From: Bacteroidetes bacterium RIFCSPLOWO2_12_FULL_37_12
GTDB taxonomy: Bacteria; Bacteroidota; Bacteroidia; 2-12-FULL-37-12
NCBI GenBank assembly: GCA_001769655.1
Contig: MEPC01000041.1
Coordinates: 1-37,885, forward strand
Reading direction: 5' to 3'
DNA length: 37,885 nucleotides
In this document: positions 35,921-37,885 of the stretch, piece after piece
Position numbering within the stretch: position 1 is the stretch's first letter
How the letters are laid out: each line of letters starts with the position of its first letter
Program-made: the position numbers and the translations under genes
The notes under the pieces: generated by a model
What the model was told of the DNA's origin: nothing
The model's input: the letters and a program-made list of their open reading frames with translations, nothing else
Databases searched by the model: none

Positions 35921-35948
35921 ACGTTAGCGGATATGCTTTGGCGACTGT
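35921..35948 (+). repeat. Left border of cassette-like unit 2
   Basis: ACGTTAGCGG at 35921-35930 and GGCGACTGT at 35940-35948 repeat the blocks at 105-132 with identical spacing. Positions 35923-35937 are the reverse complement of 37391-37405 with one mismatch in fifteen. Confidence 0.65.
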
Positions 35949-36039
35949 AAAAGAATATAACCCTGCAATCATAAATTGACTTATACGGGGAAGCTGAAAA
36001 CCGATAAAAGAGTAAGCAAAAATTTAATACTTAAATACA

Positions 36040-36234
36040 ATGACTGAACAAATTTTAAAAGACCGTCACGGTAAAATTATTGGTAGAATTAAGGATGACA
36101 TTAGTAGAAGAAATTTAGAAATCCTTAATGTATATGGCAAAAGACTTGGAACATACAATCCAAGAACAAACGAAACACGAGATTTTCGTGGTAAAATAAT
36201 TGGTAAAGGAAATTTACTTACAATGCTTTTATAA
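36040..36234 (+). CDS. Small beta-repeat protein of unknown function
   Basis: This 64-residue protein is made of short repeats with the pattern D/N-x-(R/Y)-G-K-x-(I/L)-G: KDRHGKIIGRI, NVYGKRLGTY and DFRGKIIGKGN. Each repeat probably makes a beta hairpin, giving a small propeller- or flower-like fold; a four-fold beta flower family of small bacterial proteins is the nearest thing I can recall, without certainty. It ends LLTMLL. Similar small proteins occur in gene-poor cassettes and defence neighbourhoods, but no activity is established. It starts at ATG 36040 with an A-rich upstream stretch and lies 120 bases ahead of the nuclease-like gene on the same strand. Confidence 0.72.
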   Translation: MTEQILKDRHGKIIGRIKDDISRRNLEILNVYGKRLGTYNPRTNETRDFRGKIIGKGNLLTMLL

Positions 36235-36354
36235 AAATATTTAAACTTTTTTTACTACTCATCAACAAACCTCTTTGGTTGTTTAGTATCTAATAACCCC
36301 TCACCCTGTTCTTCTGAATAATTTTACAAACATACGAGTAACATACTTTTTACG

Positions 36355-37140
36355 ATGATACACGAAAATTACCAACGCAATCATGTTATAATTAAAGGAA
36401 GAGAGAAAAATTTGGAAAAATTTCTCAATCAATCATATGGAAATTTAAAACAACATAAATTAAAATATGGTGAAAATTCTAACAGCGAAGACGCTTTAAC
36501 TTGGAGTTGTTTTGACTTATTAGATCATTATTCATTTAGAAATAGAAATTCTGTCCTTGATGAAATAATGGAAGATGCATTTGAAAGAAAATGTAATTTC
36601 AAATTCAATAACAAAAATTATTCTAATAATCAAATCGTAATATTTGTCGGAAAAAAATATACAGGGCTTTCAAATTTAGGAAATGACAAAGAAGAAAACA
36701 CAGAAGTTGATGCAAGTATTGAATTGCCTGACAAATTGATATTTTTTGAAGCAAAACTTTATAGCTCCATAAAATTAGCAGATTCAAAATATCCACATGA
36801 CCAGATTGCAAGAAAATTAAGAGTCGGATTAGATTGTAAAGAAGTAATAAATAAAGAATTCTATTTTATTTTTTTAGATATTGCCCCAGCTAACATATTA
36901 TTAAAATTTACAAATGAAAAGAAAAGTAAGGTAAATGCTTTAAATAAACCAACAAAAAAATGGAAAAGTGCTTGGTGGTTTAATTATTACAAATATGGAA
37001 AAAACAATAGTTTAAGTCCACTGCGCAACTGTTTATGTGGAATAAAATACAAATCTGAAAAGTCAGTAGCGGACAATATGGGCTGGCTGACTTGGGGTGA
37101 CCTATTTAAAGACATTCTTCGTGGGATGATTTCAACTTAA
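36355..37140 (+). CDS. PD-(D/E)XK nuclease-like protein in cassette-like unit 2
   Basis: I do not recognise the family of this 261-residue protein. The central part (about 115-150) has the active-site pattern of the PD-(D/E)XK superfamily: an acidic EVDASIEL strand, then LIFFEAKLYSS, giving D-x(n)-E-x-K, followed by a helix HDQIARKLRVG with a conserved-type Gln. After that come hydrophobic strand EFYFIFLDIAP and an aromatic C-terminal section (WWFNYYKYG; GWLTWGDLF). No signal peptide or membrane segment is present. The context, a single-gene cassette-like unit, suggests a mobile defence or restriction function, but this is an inference; a repair or competence role is possible. Codon use is very AT-rich compared with the housekeeping genes, suggesting acquisition. 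Confidence 0.75.
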   Translation: MIHENYQRNHVIIKGREKNLEKFLNQSYGNLKQHKLKYGENSNSEDALTWSCFDLLDHYSFRNRNSVLDEIMEDAFERKCNFKFNNKNYSNNQIVIFVGKKYTGLSNLGNDKEENTEVDASIELPDKLIFFEAKLYSSIKLADSKYPHDQIARKLRVGLDCKEVINKEFYFIFLDIAPANILLKFTNEKKSKVNALNKPTKKWKSAWWFNYYKYGKNNSLSPLRNCLCGIKYKSEKSVADNMGWLTWGDLFKDILRGMIST

Positions 37141-37628
37141 TTTTAATTGACAATAACAAAACAATATTGAAATTGCGACAATTCTAATTGCTTTATTCAT
37201 GTTTTCTGTTTTGGTTTCTGTGTAATTGTATTGGATAATAGTATTTTTCTTACAGCTTTTCATCAGGGTTGTCTTTTCTTTTCTTTCTTAACATTTATTA
37301 CTTCAAGACTGCAGTAATTTTATTCATAATAATTTACGTAATATGCATTCATAACAAATTAAAATGGCAAATTTGACAATGAAAACAAATAGCACATCCG
37401 CTAACAGGGGATTTAATGAAATTTATTTTTTGGGGGCAGACATCGGTAATCAAATTTTTGTGCTTTTATTATAGATTTGTGGTTTACGAAAGTTTTCGCT
37501 TCTAATCCCCCAAAAAAATAAACTTCATAAATCCCCAAAACGTCAATCTGTCTAAAAACTATAGATACCCACATTTATAAGTTTAATACTTCATTCTAAC
37601 TATTGTTAACTACGGATAATCTTTGTAT
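37141..37628. other. Intergenic region with cassette end and transposon start
   Basis: These 488 bases hold no gene. Positions 37391-37542 contain the right border and hairpin of cassette-like unit 2. The last 85 bases (37543-37628) lead into the IS1182-type transposase gene and should contain the left inverted repeat of that element, but I cannot delimit it without its right end. Confidence 0.5.
37398..37542 (+). repeat. attC-like long hairpin at right end of cassette-like unit 2
   Basis: CCGCTAAC (37398-37405) is followed by GGGGATTTA (37407-37415), complementary to TAAATCCCC (37528-37536), and by ATTTATTTTTTGGGGG (37421-37436), complementary to the CCCCC-A-run-TAAA stretch starting at 37507. 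Small bulges interrupt the pairing. The roughly 70-base centre is unpaired or weakly paired. The structure is longer than the 1816-1883 hairpin but has the same order of elements. Confidence 0.65.
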
Positions 37629-37885
37629 ATGAAATTTATACAAGGAAAAAACAGAACCGATAGCGTAATCATAGCTGAAACGCTTGATCATTTTGTCGAA
37701 CAAGATAATGATGTTCGCATGATAGATCTATTTGTAGAAAGCATAAATCTTTCTGATTTTAAGTTTATCATCAAAACAACTCTCGAAGGCCGACCTGCCT
37801 ATCACCCTAAGGAGTTGTTGAAACTTTATGTGTATGGTTATCTTAATCACATTCGTTCTTCACGGCATTTGGAAAAAGAATGTAA
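37629..37885 (+). CDS. IS1182-family transposase, N-terminal part, cut by window end
   Basis: The frame opens at ATG 37629 and continues to the end of the window, giving 85 complete codons. It shows the N-terminal domain of IS1182-type DDE transposases (DUF772): MIDLFVESINLSDF, then the hallmark GRPAYHPKELLKLYVYGYLN and HIRSSRHLEKEC. The start fits family starts (MKFIQGKNRTDSV). The catalytic DDE region lies outside the window, so I cannot tell whether the copy is intact. It begins 87 bases after the end of cassette-like unit 2. Confidence 0.93.
   Translation, partial: MKFIQGKNRTDSVIIAETLDHFVEQDNDVRMIDLFVESINLSDFKFIIKTTLEGRPAYHPKELLKLYVYGYLNHIRSSRHLEKEC

Larger units (their letters stand above)
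35489..36039. other. Intergenic region before the second cassette-like unit
   Basis: No gene is supported in these 551 bases. They hold a hairpin of the CCACTGATTACACGGATT family at 35654-35730 and, from 35921, the left border of cassette-like unit 2. The stretch 35731-35920 is AT-rich with a purine-rich patch near 35870-35895, and I see no further signals in it. Confidence 0.5.
35924..37542 (+). mobile_element. Putative integron-type gene cassette with a nuclease-like gene
   Basis: The left end is G|TTAGCGG at 35923-35930. The right end is CCGCTAAC at 37398-37405 followed by a long hairpin and CG at 37541-37542. The ends are complementary to one another (14 of 15), as R' and R'' must be in an integron cassette. 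It contains a 64-residue repeat protein and a PD-(D/E)XK-like protein, both on the plus strand. The bases after 37542 (TCAATCTG) do not continue the border, so the right junction is either a secondary site or was altered by the IS1182-type element that begins shortly after. Confidence 0.5.

Noticed and set aside
36241-36300. Terminator after the small repeat protein
   Set aside because: ACAAACC ... GGTTGT pairs only with a bulge and is followed by a poor T-tract; not strong enough to call.

Overview
The window is AT-rich chromosomal DNA from a member of the Bacteroidota. The evidence is the set of lineage-typical genes: a PorP/SprF-like type IX secretion (T9SS) membrane protein, a type A T9SS sorting domain on a thioredoxin-fold protein, a gliding-motility type C-terminal domain on a 1019-residue surface protein, an OmpA-family protein with calcium-binding TSP3-like repeats, a short CarB without the allosteric domain, and weak Shine-Dalgarno sites with a TTTG / TAnnTTTG-type promoter. 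Genus and species cannot be set from the sequence alone.

Layout. Positions 108-1877 hold a restriction-modification pair (D12-class adenine methylase plus HNH nuclease) with cassette-like ends. Positions 1901-11948 are a minus-strand run: folK, an OmpA-family protein, an M28 peptidase, a LOG-family protein, an MltD-like transglycosylase, a YhcG/DUF1016 nuclease-like protein and uvrA. Positions 11982-16494 are plus strand: sppA, then an MBOAT acyltransferase with a SGNH-like partner. A PorP/SprF gene (minus) and a polX/PHP gene (plus) follow. Positions 19455-28463 are a long minus-strand block: ctlX, a stand-alone B12-binding subunit, a four-helix-bundle (S23/IVS) gene inside octamer repeat arrays, carB, a small membrane protein, a TPR-like protein, secG, groES and groEL. 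Positions 28839-35488 hold the T9SS cargo proteins, a TMTC-like membrane glycosyltransferase with TPRs and a small membrane protein. Positions 35924-37542 form a second cassette-like unit with a small repeat protein and a PD-(D/E)XK-like nuclease. An IS1182-type transposase gene starts at 37629 and runs off the window.

The most interesting signal is that the restriction-modification pair and the 36-37.5 kb unit share the same termini. Each starts with ACGTTRGCGG, followed at the same distance by GGCGACYGT, and each ends with the complementary CCGCYAAC leading into a long imperfect hairpin that closes on a G. This is the arrangement expected of integron gene cassettes (R'' - hairpin - R'), although the core differs from the classical GTTRRRY and no integrase is in the window. 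Both carry nuclease-type, probably defensive, cargo.

A second layer is the intergenic DNA. It is full of dispersed hairpins and tandem 7-8 bp repeats: three copies of a CCACTGATTACACGGATT palindrome, two hairpins with different cores but the same outer flank (AACTAYTCAGC), CCCTATA-type octamers with a shared 19-bp spacer, WTGTTCWA octamers bracketing the S23 gene, and two palindromic insertions inside reading frames (the yhcG-like and SGNH-like genes).
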